DNA of 64,000 nt from Rallus limicola (taxonomy: Eukaryota; Chordata; Aves; Gruiformes; Rallidae): assembly GCA_022605955.1 (NCBI GenBank), contig JAKCOZ010000005.1:7226001-7290000 (forward strand), given 5' to 3'. The notes under the pieces are model-generated. The model was not told where the DNA came from and made no database searches. It worked only from the letters and a program-made list of their open reading frames with translations. A program made the translations under genes and the position numbers. The first letter of the stretch is position 1. Each line of letters starts with the position of its first letter. This document shows, piece after piece, positions 10,406-23,185 of this stretch.

Positions 10406-13071
10406 TTATTCAAACTCATTGTGGTGTATGATTTAATCACCCTGAGAGAAAAGGAAAATGGAACATTCAAATTTGAAAAAAATTACATATAGTTCATAGA
10501 TACTCTTCCTGAGGTACTGGATTCAGCCAAAAAAACCCAGTACCACTCAACATTTGCCAATCCTGAAGTTCAACTTTATCTCAAAGATGGTGTCCTATAT
10601 CTGCTTTCTCCCTCTTTAAGATGTAGTAAATTGGTGAACTTTAACTTTTCTGAAAACTTTTTCCATTTGCAAAACTGAACGCTGGAACAGTTCAGGTTTT
10701 GGCACCCTTTTAATGATCCATCACAGAAACAAAGCAGTTCAGCTTCAAGTTGTGACACTCTTCCTCTGATTCAGGACCTACCATACAAAGGAAACAAAAT
10801 TCCATTCTTAAGCTATACTTAAAACCACAAAGATAGCTCAGTCTTCACAACTGGTGATGGTTTTTAGCTCACAGGAATGAAATTTTCAGATCAGCAGCAG
10901 ACTTTAGTAATGCAGGTAAATCTACAGTCAAATGGACACATTGCCAAAAACAGGCATGAATAGTGAAATGTGTTTTTACTCATTCTTAGGCATTTTCCAC
11001 TCTTTTGGCACATATTTAGCATGTCCAGAGGTTACTCAGGAGAATATTACCTTTTGGGACAATGACAATAACCTGTGGGATGGACGTGAGAGTTTAGAGA
11101 CTGTTTTCATGTTACTCATGAACACCACACCATGGAACTAATCTGGAGAGAAAGTAAACACTCTAAGAAGTGTGTTTATGCCCATGTAACAGATCTGGGG
11201 GTCTAGAAGAAGGGAGCTTGTTTTTATTGTAAAGGCAAGTGTACACAAAAATATTGCATTTGCTGCTGCCAAGTTCTGCTGCTATTTTGTGCTAAAATCA
11301 GAGCCTGTGCATTTACTGTTGATAATTCCATATAATACAATGTACAAATTAATTTTATAAATTTTAAAACATTAACAACTTCCAAATATCTCTTTTAGGC
11401 AAGGGGCCGAGGTACAGAGATTGTCCCCTAATTGAAATCCAAATACAGTTTTACTAATCCAGTTCTTTCTTCACAACAAAGCAGCCATCACAGGTTATGT
11501 AAAATTATGCAGAACTAAGGTTTGGAAATGCAGAAGGAGGAATTTAGATTGACATGGCAATCAAAACATCCAATGTGCTGCCCAAAATATCTGCATATCA
11601 TACTCCCAAGCCATGCTACTTTGATTTCAGAAAGCTAAAAAATAATTGCTTCCATACACATTTGTGCACTTTTAAATTACCTGATCTGCTAAGAAAACAC
11701 GGTACTTTCTGTCATTACTTTGAAATTTCTCACTAGAGATTGTTGTATTCAATATTTCAGAGGATTTTCTAGAAATTCATCACCATAATGTTTCTATTAA
11801 TGATACAGGCAGCAAAAGAAGTCTAGTTTTCTAATCAATTACATTGTACACTACTAAGCTAATTATTTAAAAGAGTGTATAGTTATGGTCCAAGCATGAA
11901 GCTTTAATGAAGTAAAAGTTGTAATCTACTGCCAATGACAGTGTTCTAAAAAATTCCCAACAATATGGAATATGGACAAAATGACTTTTTTTGTTGCTTT
12001 TCAACTTACTGCCTTCAACCCCCATGAAAGACCTACAAGGCTGCCTTTCTAAGATTAATGTTAGTTTAGGGAAGATCAATGGTTCCTTAGCCACTAGCTA
12101 AGGGAAAAAATCTTTCATTTTTATATCCCACTTGCCAGTTTGTCACAGGTAAGAGTGAGTATGCACTTGGGTCTGATAGGCTCATAAATAAAGCAAATAG
12201 TGACTAGAGCAATATACTGGGAACTGCTAAAAATGTTTTATTTTTATGCCTACTTCCACTCTCATTCCAACCTCCAAGCTACCTCCATAGAATATATAAA
12301 TTTCCTATAGAAGATGTGCAAGACCTCCTGCAAGATGATGTCTTTCAGTTGTCATCTCTTGACACAGATTAACCTAGGACACAGCTTCCCCAAATTTTTT
12401 GTGGATTTTAGCAGAGCTGAATATAATTTTTCATTATTAGCCTTTAAAGATGGTAATAGAGTTTGTCTGTTACACCAAAAGAATTTTGTGGTATTTAAAT
12501 ATTTCAAATCTAATCTTGTCTGATGACAGACAAAAATGTCTACAGCCACCAAGAATATTCATAAAGCAATCAGACAAGAAGACAGACAGACAGGCAGAAA
12601 CAAAGAAGATAGATGTTTAAAAAGATAGATATGTGGATAGCGTCTACGGAGACAAAGCTCATTGATAACGGTGTTGAACGGACAATTTTTCAGTCAACTG
12701 AGATGGAGGTTAAGGAGCAGACAGCTATTTGAAGGGAACCAGTAAGAGAACAAAGGTGAGACAGGGCCTGATTAATTACTCCTTTAAAAAATGCATATCT
12801 GCTTTCTATGGTACATTTTAGTATCCATCAAAAAAAGGCTTTGATGATAAATAATATTCTCAAAAAAATGATTTCTGCAGTAAGTTTTTCCCCTGAAAAG
12901 CACCAGAATAAAGCAAAAATTTTCCACACAAAATTGCAGTTTTAATAGAAGTCCCTTCGAAAAACTAAATAAAGCTATATCTCATTTCCAGAAATGCTAT
13001 TAGAAATATCAGTTGGAAGGTTTCAGACATTAGCAAATCTGTATTTGTACATTTCAAAATTTTCTGTATCT
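10406..13071. other. AT-rich unique DNA
   Basis: No transposable element or exon was recognised. A short GACA-rich run lies near 12578-12595. A few CpG dinucleotides cluster near 12640-12690. Open frames are under 80 codons and show no features. Confidence 0.5.
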
Positions 13072-13360
13072 ACTCAAGTAACAAATGACAGGACAAGAGG
13101 AAATGGCCTGAAGCTGTGCCAGGGAAGTTTTTGATTGGAGATTAGGAAAATTTCTTTGCTGAAATTATTTTCAAGCACTGGAACAGGCTGCCCAGGTAAG
13201 CAGTTGAATCACCATCCCTTGGAGGCATTTAAAATATATATAGATGCGGCACTTAGGTATATGGCTTGGTGGTGGACTTGGCAGCATTAGGTTCACAGTA
13301 GACTTGATGACCTTAAATGTCTTTTCAACCTGACTTATTCTACGATTCTATATTCTATTG
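13072..13360 (+). mobile_element. CR1 LINE tail, plus strand
   Basis: The copy follows the CR1 3' end through gacaggacaagaggaaatgg, cctgaagctgtgccaggg, ggaacaggctgcccagg, and a tail with tctacgattctatattctat. It is about 290 bases long and more diverged in its second half than the copy at 6989-7656. No coding capacity remains. Confidence 0.92.
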
Positions 13361-13493
13361 TAATCCTACAGAACTTTTAGCTAAGACTTGTTTATTCCAC
13401 AGCTTCTATATATTACAGGTTGTAATGTGATAACATGTTGGAGTCCCATGTGTCTCTATAGTTTTTGTTTTAATTTGAAGAACAAAAATAATA

Positions 13494-13510
13494 CCCCCCC
13501 CCCCCCCCCC
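13494..13510. repeat. Seventeen-base C homopolymer
   Basis: An uninterrupted run of 17 C bases follows ata and precedes aaaccc. The opposite strand is G17. Such tracts are mutable and can form i-motif or G-quadruplex structures. Its exact length in a raw assembly may be unreliable. Confidence 0.9.
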
Positions 13511-16500
13511 AAACCCAAATATATGAGTTATTTTAATACAAGACAGAGAGACACTATAGAAGATTTAATTAGATAATTCATAAACGTCAAATATCAGTCA
13601 CAAAAAATTCATTAGGATACTGCATTGTTTTTCCATTTTACTTCTGAGTAATTGATCTCCCTTTAAAGACCACTGTTTAATAAAATTTCTGACTGTATTA
13701 TTGAAATCTATAGCAATTACTAGAAAGACTTGAGAAAAACTAGAAAGTAGAGGCAATTTCTGTTTAGTTGCTATTCTAATTCCTTTCAAATGCATAGGAA
13801 CATTAGAAAACCACTTGAAATCAATTTCTAAAACACACATCTCTTGAAAGATTTCACAGTTTGAGGTAAGTCCAAATAAAACATATTAGCCAACAACAAA
13901 AGACTGGAAAAGTAAGGATTCTGTTTCCCACGTACTATTGTACAGACATTGTCCTTACATAGGATTTTTACAGTTTTTTGCTTAGGTTCCATGTTATATT
14001 GGAAGTCATTAAATATACTTTTTAAATACTAAATGAAGAAAGGGGAAACTAGATCTTGAGCCAATAAAATCCCTCTGAAAAATGGGAAGTGTTGAAACCA
14101 ATTTAATTTCAAACAGTAAAATTACTCTCCTTTCCAAATACTCCAAATGTCTTTACTAGTTAGGGTAGCACGGCTTTAGCTGTTGAGCTGTTATACTCCC
14201 TGAACTGTTACTACTTTAAATAGTAACAAAATTAAATTCTAAAATTTTTCCAGTGCCTCTCCTTTATACACTGCATAGTAAGAAATAAGTAATTTCTTCT
14301 CTTCTGATACATAATTTCATATATAGTGAAAATGTCACATAAAAATATTGATTCAAGGAGGAGAAAAGAAGGATTTCATAGTTTCCAAAAATGCTTCTGA
14401 AATCTCCTTGAAAAATCAGTACCTACCCCACGGACATTAATTTATTCTCCTGCAGCAAATCCACTTAACCTTCTAGCCTTTTTCAGTCATGTACCCTTCA
14501 TTCTCTTCAAAAAGTACCTTTCAGTATCATTATTTATTTTCGGTCTTAGAATAAAAGTAATTGAGGGGGCTTGATTTGATATATCATCTGTGTACTTCGG
14601 ATACTCTCATCCATATGTTTTGGTTTGTTTGTTTTTTTAAAATAGGAAAGCTTGAGGGGAATTAGTTGTAAAACAGACACCCGCAAATGCTTAAGAAAAC
14701 ACCAAAGAGGGTTTCATGAGATCTTGAGAGGAATGCCTATAAAACTAAACGAACATGAAATAGATACAGGAAAGAGACTTCTAAGATGCAGACAAAATAC
14801 TGCTATAAAACATATTTGAGAAATAACAGCATTAGTTTACAAGCAATTCTGAACAAATACCAATAAATCAATGAGAGTGAAAGTAGACATCATATTGAAC
14901 AGTGCTTTTCAAATTTGAAAACTGGCTAATAAGTTAAAAAACTAGGAGAGTATTTTGTGTTTAAAGGTCAGTGGTTTTGATATACTAATGAATACGACAA
15001 TTTCTGCAAACATCCTAAATTTAGAGTATGTGCATTAAAGTGTCCCAGCTAAATCCTAGTCTTCCCAAAAACTAAATCTGAAAAAACCCAGAAAAGTTCA
15101 GCAGCTTCTTACAGACATTCGAGACCCATTTCTGAAAGCAAAATGGCAGAAGGTGGCAGTTACCTGGAGCGGCCAACAAGGAGAATGAGGAGTATATTAT
15201 GAAACCTGAAGAGCTAAGGTAATCTGAGATTTTTCTCTCCTTTCTGTTACTTCTACTGAACTCAGAGACAGAAGCAAATAGTGGCTGACCTGAAAAAAAA
15301 GATCACTAACCCTTCAGTTATATTGGCTTTTTTCCTCACATATTAAACCTTCAATTTTCAAAGATTTGACGGTTTCAGATATAGAATAAACTAGAATCTT
15401 AACTGAAATCTAGCTTATTTATTATTATTGTTTCCATAAGGTTTGGTCTGAAACATCCATAAACAAAATGAAGGCTTAAGAAGCAGCACTGCCATTACCA
15501 CGTAGCTCATTAACCTGAAAACACATTTACAAGTATACAAATGGGCAGAACTTTATGACTAATGTTAGCTTGGATTAGTTGCAAGCATACTGATAACATT
15601 ATTTTTGAAATTACATTTTTCCAATAACAAAAAGTGTGCTTTAATGTACTATAACATTCCTTTTTTGTGCTGATTTTTATAAATACTACACTTCCATTAA
15701 TGAAATAAGAAAAAAATAAATAAAAAAAAGGAATAGACCCATCAGAATTGTTTGTTTACAAGTGAACTACTTCATTTTATATTCTTTTATGTACTCTTCC
15801 ATTTTCCTTGCATCATGCTTTATTGTTACAGGATGAACTGGAAGTACTGTGGAAATAGAAAACCTGTTTTTAAAAACATTGCTATGTATGTGTAATACCT
15901 CTTTTACTACGGTAAATTTATAGAAATTTACAGGAAGATGGTTTAGAAAGAGGCTGGAGACATTTTTACTCGAAAGAGAGAAATAACAATTATGATTTTG
16001 TAGAAATAAGGAAGGCAGACAGTTATTTGTTAAGAATGAAACCTCACATTGTTGTTTTATGCTGATGATTGGACTGAAATGACTAGAATAAATCATTCCT
16101 AAACTGAAAGTAAATCTGAAAATCATAGATATTTCAGAAGATTTTTCTTACGTTTTTCAATTAAGAAAGAATTTCACTCCTTGGATGCGTTAATAGATAG
16201 TTTAACTCATAGTGTATGCTTTGAATTTTCAGGGTTTGGATGGTACGGTATGGGATACTAAGAAACATTCATAGCCATAGCATAGGTTGTTATAATTTAT
16301 TTTTTTTTAATGCTAACTGGATAGTATTATCTCAAAGTTTTTACTTCATTCTATATAGAATACACAGAATTTTTATTTCAAGAACAGAAACAACATATTT
16401 GATGGGAAATCTGTGTAAGCAATGAGTACAGTTTCATGATCTCCAGAACTGTGGAATAACCATAACCAAATTTAGACGCCCATAAATATATCGTCTTTCC

Positions 16501-18935
16501 ACAGGTTCAATAGTGTAATGTACTCTTCCCTCAAAGCTTTATGTATAAATTTCCATTAATGCAAGCTTTGATGTTCATTTAATATCAGAAATAGATGTCA
16601 TATTTTTCTCTCTTTTTTCCATTCTTATCTACACAGATGTGCTGGGAGGACATCTCTCCCCAAGTCCAGATATTGAACCTAAGAAAGTGAGTCTGTAATA
16701 TCAACTGAAGTTTTGGACTCAAACGAACCAAGGTAAAAAAATATAGCCACCAGAAGGCCCAAATTCACATCATACATACATTTCAAACCACTTTTTAAAA
16801 GAGGCTCATTCTACGCTACCACTTTTCCTATCGGTCTCTGTTAGTGATTACAGTGTGTTTTGTAAGAATACATTTAAGGCAAAATCATTTCCATATAATA
16901 TTCCAGTGCTTTTAGACTGGAAATGGGAATTCTGAGCCACCTCACTGTAAAACATAACTGCAATGTAATTTCTTATAGGCTTCTGGGTGATAAGCGTAGA
17001 TACCCAAGGATTGTAACATAAGCAATAACTGTGAACCATAAATTTAAAATGTGATAAATAAATGTAATATGGTCCAATACTCTACAATTGAAAGTAAATT
17101 CCTCCTCTGGCTTCAAAGTGTTTGGATGATGCTTGGTTTTATGGGACATGATTCTTTACAGTATGCTTAGAATACATTTCCGCAAGGGGAAAAAATCACG
17201 GATAAAGAATTTTAAGAATAAATAATATAAAAACACATCAGAACTTAGAAGAGTCAAACAATTTACTGACAGTTAATGAAGTGGAGGAACCTAATGTCTC
17301 AGCATCATCTCAAAGTGAAAAATCAGTGATGGAATTTGTTGTTTCCTTGGGGGTTTTATGGATTTTTAAATGACACTGGCCCTCAAGAGTCCTTTTAATC
17401 ACTTATGTATGTTATGCCATGTACAGAAAAATGCATATAAAATCCACTATTATTCTAGACAAGTATTACTCACCGACAGACAGTACTGTGCTGTAAATGA
17501 CCTATTGCCTGTGCAGCACAGCACCTGAAAAGGGAAAAAAAAGTTCATCAAAGGAATGATCAGCTTCCAAAAATTAAAAAAACAGAAGAGAATGCAACAT
17601 ACCCAATGCCTTTCTATACCTATACCCTAAGACGCAGGTAGTAAAATAAAAGTAAAGCAAAACTACAGAGCAGAGGAATGAATGCTGAGGTCCTGATAGC
17701 AAATTTACATGTTTTGAGACTTTTACTTTGGACAAGCTGAGGTCTGTCCTGTGGGCTGCACACCCAGCAATTGATTGGAGTGCATTAGACTTGTCTGTAG
17801 AATGTATTTTGCAGTCAGTTTCATCCAACAGTTATCCAGGTAAAGTGCTCTGATACTGCTTCATGTTATGAACCAAAGCTCAGTAAAGTAGGGACAATTG
17901 GGAAATTCAAAAGCATACTCCTGACCAAAACTCAGTACAGGAATAAAGCTCAGAGAAGGCAAAAAGAAAAAAAAACTAAACCAAAACAGACCTTTAATCA
18001 TTTCACCAAGAGATTCTAAAAGAAAATATGGAAGTAGAAAATAGAAGTACTAATTATGCCTTAGCAGAAAAGAAAATTATTTGTCATTTATTTAAAGGAA
18101 TTGATTGACAGAGATAGAAGAGATTCGAGCTGCAACAATGATGTAATTTACTTTAAAAAAGCTCAATGTCAAATTACTGAATAGAAAGTTTTCTCTTTCA
18201 AACAACAGCTGGACATGAAGAACAAAATACTGCTACATGTAATGCAGAAACACTCACAATGAAACAGAAAGGGAATTTGTTTTCTTGCCTTATGCACACA
18301 TTTGAGATGTTGCATTAAAGCCAAGCTGATGCTTTTAAGGTTTTAACCAAAAGCAGTTCAAAAGAATGACCACCCACACTCTCAAAGAGGAGATAATTTT
18401 GTTTAGAGTACTTGGGAAAATGAAGTTTAAGAGCTTAAATTCATACTTAGAATAGGAAGAAGCAGACTCTTGTACAAGAAGATCCAAATCTCAGACAATC
18501 CATTAGTGCTTAGTCTACTGTAAGTTTGGTGGGGCAAGAGAATGTAGTATGATACTGTCCCTTACTTTGATTTACAATTCTGTGTTACAAGAATGAATGG
18601 CTATAGGCATGCATAACGTGTTGTTGTTTCAAATGAATCAACATTTTCCAGTCAAAACAGAAAATTCCTGTTCAGCATCAGAGTCCATGATGTGATGGTG
18701 AGAAGTAGTATTTCCAAACTACAGACTAATACAAATGCAGTAGTCTGTTCTTCTGTTTTCACTTATGGATAATAACCATGACTGTTGCTAGACATTACAC
18801 AGTGTATGAAAAGACTGCTGTAGAAATCAGGAGGCAGAAATGTATCCTCCTAGGAAGTTGACTAAAATACAAGCATTAGTATAGAGACAGATTCCTAAAA
18901 GCTTCCCGAAAACGTTGAGCTATTTAGTAACCTAT
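13511..18935. other. AT-rich unique DNA, no gene recognised
   Basis: About 5.4 kb without a recognisable repeat or exon. The longest frame, about 119 codons on the minus strand at 15767-16126, is rich in Ser, Phe, Asn and Lys as expected of AT-rich non-coding DNA. It shows no domain motif. Confidence 0.55.
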
Positions 18936-18937
18936 TT

Positions 18938-19243
18938 TGAAATGTAACGCCTTCAAATCAGACTCATCACTAGACAACTCAGCGAGGGCCCAGAATGCAG
19001 CAATAGATTCAGAGCGCCTTCAAACATCCCCCGGTATTGAGCCACTCATGCTGTTCTCACCAGCAACTGCTCTCCAGTTTTTCAGATTGGAGCACAGCAG
19101 ACAAGACACGTACCCATTCTGCCCTTCCACGGAGCACCAGCAGTGGGGTGCTGCATGTGAGGACTAGCAGCGGAGTGACAGACTCTTTGCAGCTCTGCAT
19201 ACTTATATTATCAATTACCTCCAGCTACAGGCCTGAAAATAAG
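18938..19243 (+). other. CpG-richer block ending in a strong splice-donor-like site; possible non-coding exon
   Basis: Within an AT-rich surrounding this block holds at least seven CpG dinucleotides (for example in gagcgcc, cccggt, cacgtac, cacggag and agcggag) and a higher GC content. It is followed by AAG|GTAAGG, with the GT at 19244-19245, a very good vertebrate 5' splice site. The open frames inside (76 and 79 codons) resemble no known protein. It may be an exon of a long non-coding RNA or a 5' untranslated exon, or it may be chance. Confidence 0.3.
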
Positions 19244-19249
19244 GTAAGG

Positions 19250-22200
19250 CTGAATCACCACATCATCAAGCACTGATCTATTTATAAACATTACTGAAAG
19301 GTAATCTGTATAATGTGATTTCAGAGCTATATGTTAGAGGAAAGAGTCAAGGAGTATAGCAATACTTTTTAGACTTCCACTGAAAATTTAAATACTTAAA
19401 AGAAAAATGTTTTAATCATATTTTAGCTATGTAATTTTCTTTGATATCTTTTCAAAGCATCCACGCACATGGACAGTTATCTGAAAGCTGTCCAAGCATA
19501 TGTTGTATTCTTTCCAAAAAAAGAACAAAAGATTTACAATGTTTTTATGTTTGGGTGTGGGTTGTTGGTTTTTTGTTCTAAGATTTTTTTAAATGCTTTT
19601 CCTCAGTATCACCACAAAAGTGCCCCTGTACTTTATGATAAACTGACTTTATTTTAAAACATCTTGGATCTCTTGTTTATGTGAAATGGTGACTAAGTTT
19701 CAAATCATAATATATGTTTTTGAAAATCAGACCCAAACATATAGGTTAATGTCCAGGCAAACAGTCTTTTCAAAACTGAGAATGCTTGTCCGTCTCAGGT
19801 GTAAAGCTGGTAGCTGTTGGGAACTGTGTCATCCAGAAAAAAAATCCAGCATTGAGCAACTTCTTTATTTGCCCAGATCCATCTACAAAATACACAGAAG
19901 TACACAATGCATAAACTTGTACACCAAATGTCAGCAGATTGTACTTACCACCTTACTGCACACGCTACTCTCACATGAAGCCAGTCATTTTACAAGATTT
20001 TACAATTCCCGTGAAGCAGCTTAAATTGCTGTTGTTCCAAATAGCTTCCATTTGGTTACAATCTCACTAGAGAGATGGCATTCCTCTTTTGAAAGAAAGC
20101 TAAAAAATAATATGCATGCCAGTGTTTCAATAACTTAAAGAGAAGCAAGTGGATGCAGAAGACAAAACATCTTAGATTTACCCACGTGAAATGTTCTCAT
20201 GACTGTTATATTAAAGTACTGGTATGATAACAAAGCACTTGTATCCAAACTAGAATATAAAACGGATAAAGTTCCCTTTGGCTTGGCACCATGGTCATTC
20301 TAGCATGGCTAAAAAAGACCCAAGCAATGCTACGAGAACAGGGAAGGTTTACAATGGTTTCCTTCCTCAAAATAACACGCCCCCCAAAACTTTAGGAGAC
20401 TGGAAAAGTATCTTTGCATATGATAAATTTTCTTGATTGTATTTTAATATGTGCATTGAAAAATAAAGATATCTACTTGCTTTCTTTATGAAATAACAAT
20501 AGCTGTAAAAATAAATGGTCAACTCTCTTGTTTAGTCTTTGATACTTTAAACTGAATTTATCTTACAGTTGAAGTTTTTGATCTCAGAAATTGGGACATT
20601 CTAACATGAAAAGACAGCCACCAATCTCATCCAGCCATTAGCACCATCTCCTCCACTCAGGAACGTTAATAAAATCAGCAAGAATCAAAGAACCTGCACA
20701 CGCAGACAGAAGAATTTGGTCTATGCACATATTGAAGTCCCTCTCTACTGAAATCAAAGGGAAGAAATAGGTATATTAACTGCCATGAGACATAATGGAC
20801 GTGTCTCCAGTTAAATATGACCTAAGGCATAATGCTGGTCTTGGAAGGTATTGATATGCACCCTTGCATGCTTCACAAGTTAATGCTTCAATGAGAAGCA
20901 AAAGCAACAGCTCCCTTTGGCATAACCAGCTTTTACCTCATTCAAGATTTTTCTCTTTTTACCCCAAGCCAGGGGAAGACTACAAAATCTAACTAGGCAG
21001 GTATTTAGAATAGTGGTGGGAAATAAAATTAATACTGCCTTTCAACTGCAACAGTGCAGGATCTGTATTTCCATGTGCCCAGACAGGCAAAGGAATAAGG
21101 AAGCAGATAGTCAAAAATCAAACTAAAATGATCAATAATGTGAAAAATAAACAGGGAAGCAATATGGCATCAGAGCAGGTGGGCAGAGAAATTAAGTGTA
21201 GTTTATTTTTTGTAACAGATTATATATAGGATTGTCTTTGCTAGATCCCATTTTAAACATTGCTTATTAATAATGCATCATTTAATTTAACAATGCCTTT
21301 TAGTAAGAAAAGAAAGGTTAAGGATTAACAGCTTTAGTGTTCCTAAAATGTGGATAGAAGGAAAATGCTGAAACACTGTGTACAGCAAACCGCTGCAGCT
21401 ATTAATATAATCTCAGAAGGGTTACAGATTCTGTCTTTTACGAAAAAATATCAGTGGCATTTGGAACTGTTTGTTTAAAACTGCAGACTGACAGAATGGG
21501 GACATAAAAACATATGGCTGAAGAGAATGATGCAGTGATGGTATACACATCTACTTGCTATACTGATATGTAAAGTACATCCTTCAACGTGCATATTTTT
21601 CTTCTATTTTCACAAATTTTCTGTAGAGTACTTGCTGTAATTCAAAAGAATGATAATTGAAGTTATTTTTAACATAAAAAATCCTTTATTTTTTCCTCAA
21701 GGTGTGATGCTTTATTCTTGCAAATTGCAAAGCTGTCAGTTGTTAAAAGTACTTTAAAAATTAAAAATATTTAAAGTCATGAACCTAAGGTAAGTTTAAG
21801 AAATTTTTACATTCCCAAATTTCATTCAGTGTGTGTGCACAAAACTGACACCATCTTACTAGAGAACCAGTAAAAAGTGATGGTCAAATAAATAGTCTGT
21901 TATGCATAACATGGCTCAATACCTGCTACTTACTAAGGTTGGAACTGTTTGTATTACACTGATAGTTCCTGAAATATGAAGTGTATGATGCCACACTATG
22001 CCAGACTGTATTAACACACCTTTCCCCCACCCCCCTGAAAAAAAAAAAAAAAGAAGATGTGAGGTTTGTGTAACAAGTGAATTAGACCATCTCAAGCTAC
22101 AGGTACTCACAAAGCAGGAGAAATGGACAAGTTAACTTTCTCATAAATCCGATTATTTGACTTTTACTGTTTCTCTCAGTGTGCTTTCCTCTGTTGAAAA

Positions 22201-23084
22201 AAAGATAATCCTTCCAGTCGGGAATAACAAATATCAGTATGTTGTAATTGCTGTTTAACCATTAGGAAGAAAATCTTATGAAATTTTAAGTCTTAAAGCC
22301 AGAATTGAATGAAGTGTCTTCTTACTGTCGCCAAACCTCTGTCAAATGTATTTGAATATAAACCAGCAGCTTGAGGCTATCTTTCTTTTCTCCTGGTGAT
22401 CTCGCCTTGCGATAACAGTGGATGGTCACATACTAAACTCTCCCTTCACAGTACCGCATTGTTTCATGGCATTGCCACTATAACAGATAATCCCTTTCAC
22501 CATTTAGGAAAATTTAATGATTAATTTTGCATTCATTTTTAGCATTTCTATTCTCTTTTTTGGGGAGGTTTTTTTTCATCTTCCATGAGCAATACCTCAC
22601 AGTTAAGCTCAGAAAACCCTTTAGCACAAGATATTTCTTTGAAAGTTGTCAGGGAAACTGGAGGAATGAGAGGAATTTGAGACACAGAGAATGCAGCTAA
22701 GTACCCTAATGCAATCTTACTCTAAGGTAAACACAAATAAAAGAGAAAATGCTAGTTACAGTTGTGTTAACTACCTACAAAAGAGGAGTTATAAAAAAAG
22801 TGGCATAAAGCTAAAATAGATTTTAAAGAAATATATTAAAAACTGGATGAAGCAGCACAGACTCCAAGCAATAAGGCCAGTAAAAAAAGTCAAAGAATCA
22901 TTATTCTTTCCTTTGGAGCCTGCCATTATTGTTTCAAGACATCTGTATTGATAATAAAAATGTAAGAACAGTTCCAGCTGTCAGGTATCTATATCTCATT
23001 CCTAGGTTATATCATCTGCTGATGCAGATGCTTGATAGTAAACATGTCTTGATCCCTCCAACTCACTGTGTTATACCAATCTCC
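19250..23084. other. AT-rich unique DNA
   Basis: No transposable element was recognised. Another GTAAGT donor-like string occurs near 21790 but has no exon-like context. A mixed C-run and A15 tract lies at 22024-22052. Confidence 0.5.
22024..22052. repeat. C-run plus A15 tract
   Basis: CCCCCACCCCCC, then TG, leads into fifteen A bases at 22038-22052. It is low-complexity DNA and no element tail could be assigned to it. Confidence 0.75.
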
Positions 23085-23089
23085 TAGAT

Positions 23090-23185
23090 TATTTGGTTTA
23101 ATTTACTTGTTTACTGAAATTTGCATCTGTAAAATGGGTTATCTGCATGAAACATAATGGACTGTGATATGTAAAAGTTACATTG
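23090..23185 (+). mobile_element. Possible MIR/L2-like relic
   Basis: The phrase gcatctgtaaaatgggtta matches the 'catctgtaaaatgggg' part shared by MIR and L2-type SINEs. Preceding ttacttgtttact and following gatatgtaaaagttac are loosely compatible. Only the core is convincing. Confidence 0.3.

Noticed and set aside
15767..16126. 119-codon minus-strand frame
   Set aside because: Composition dominated by Ser, Phe, Asn and Lys; no domain or splice signals.
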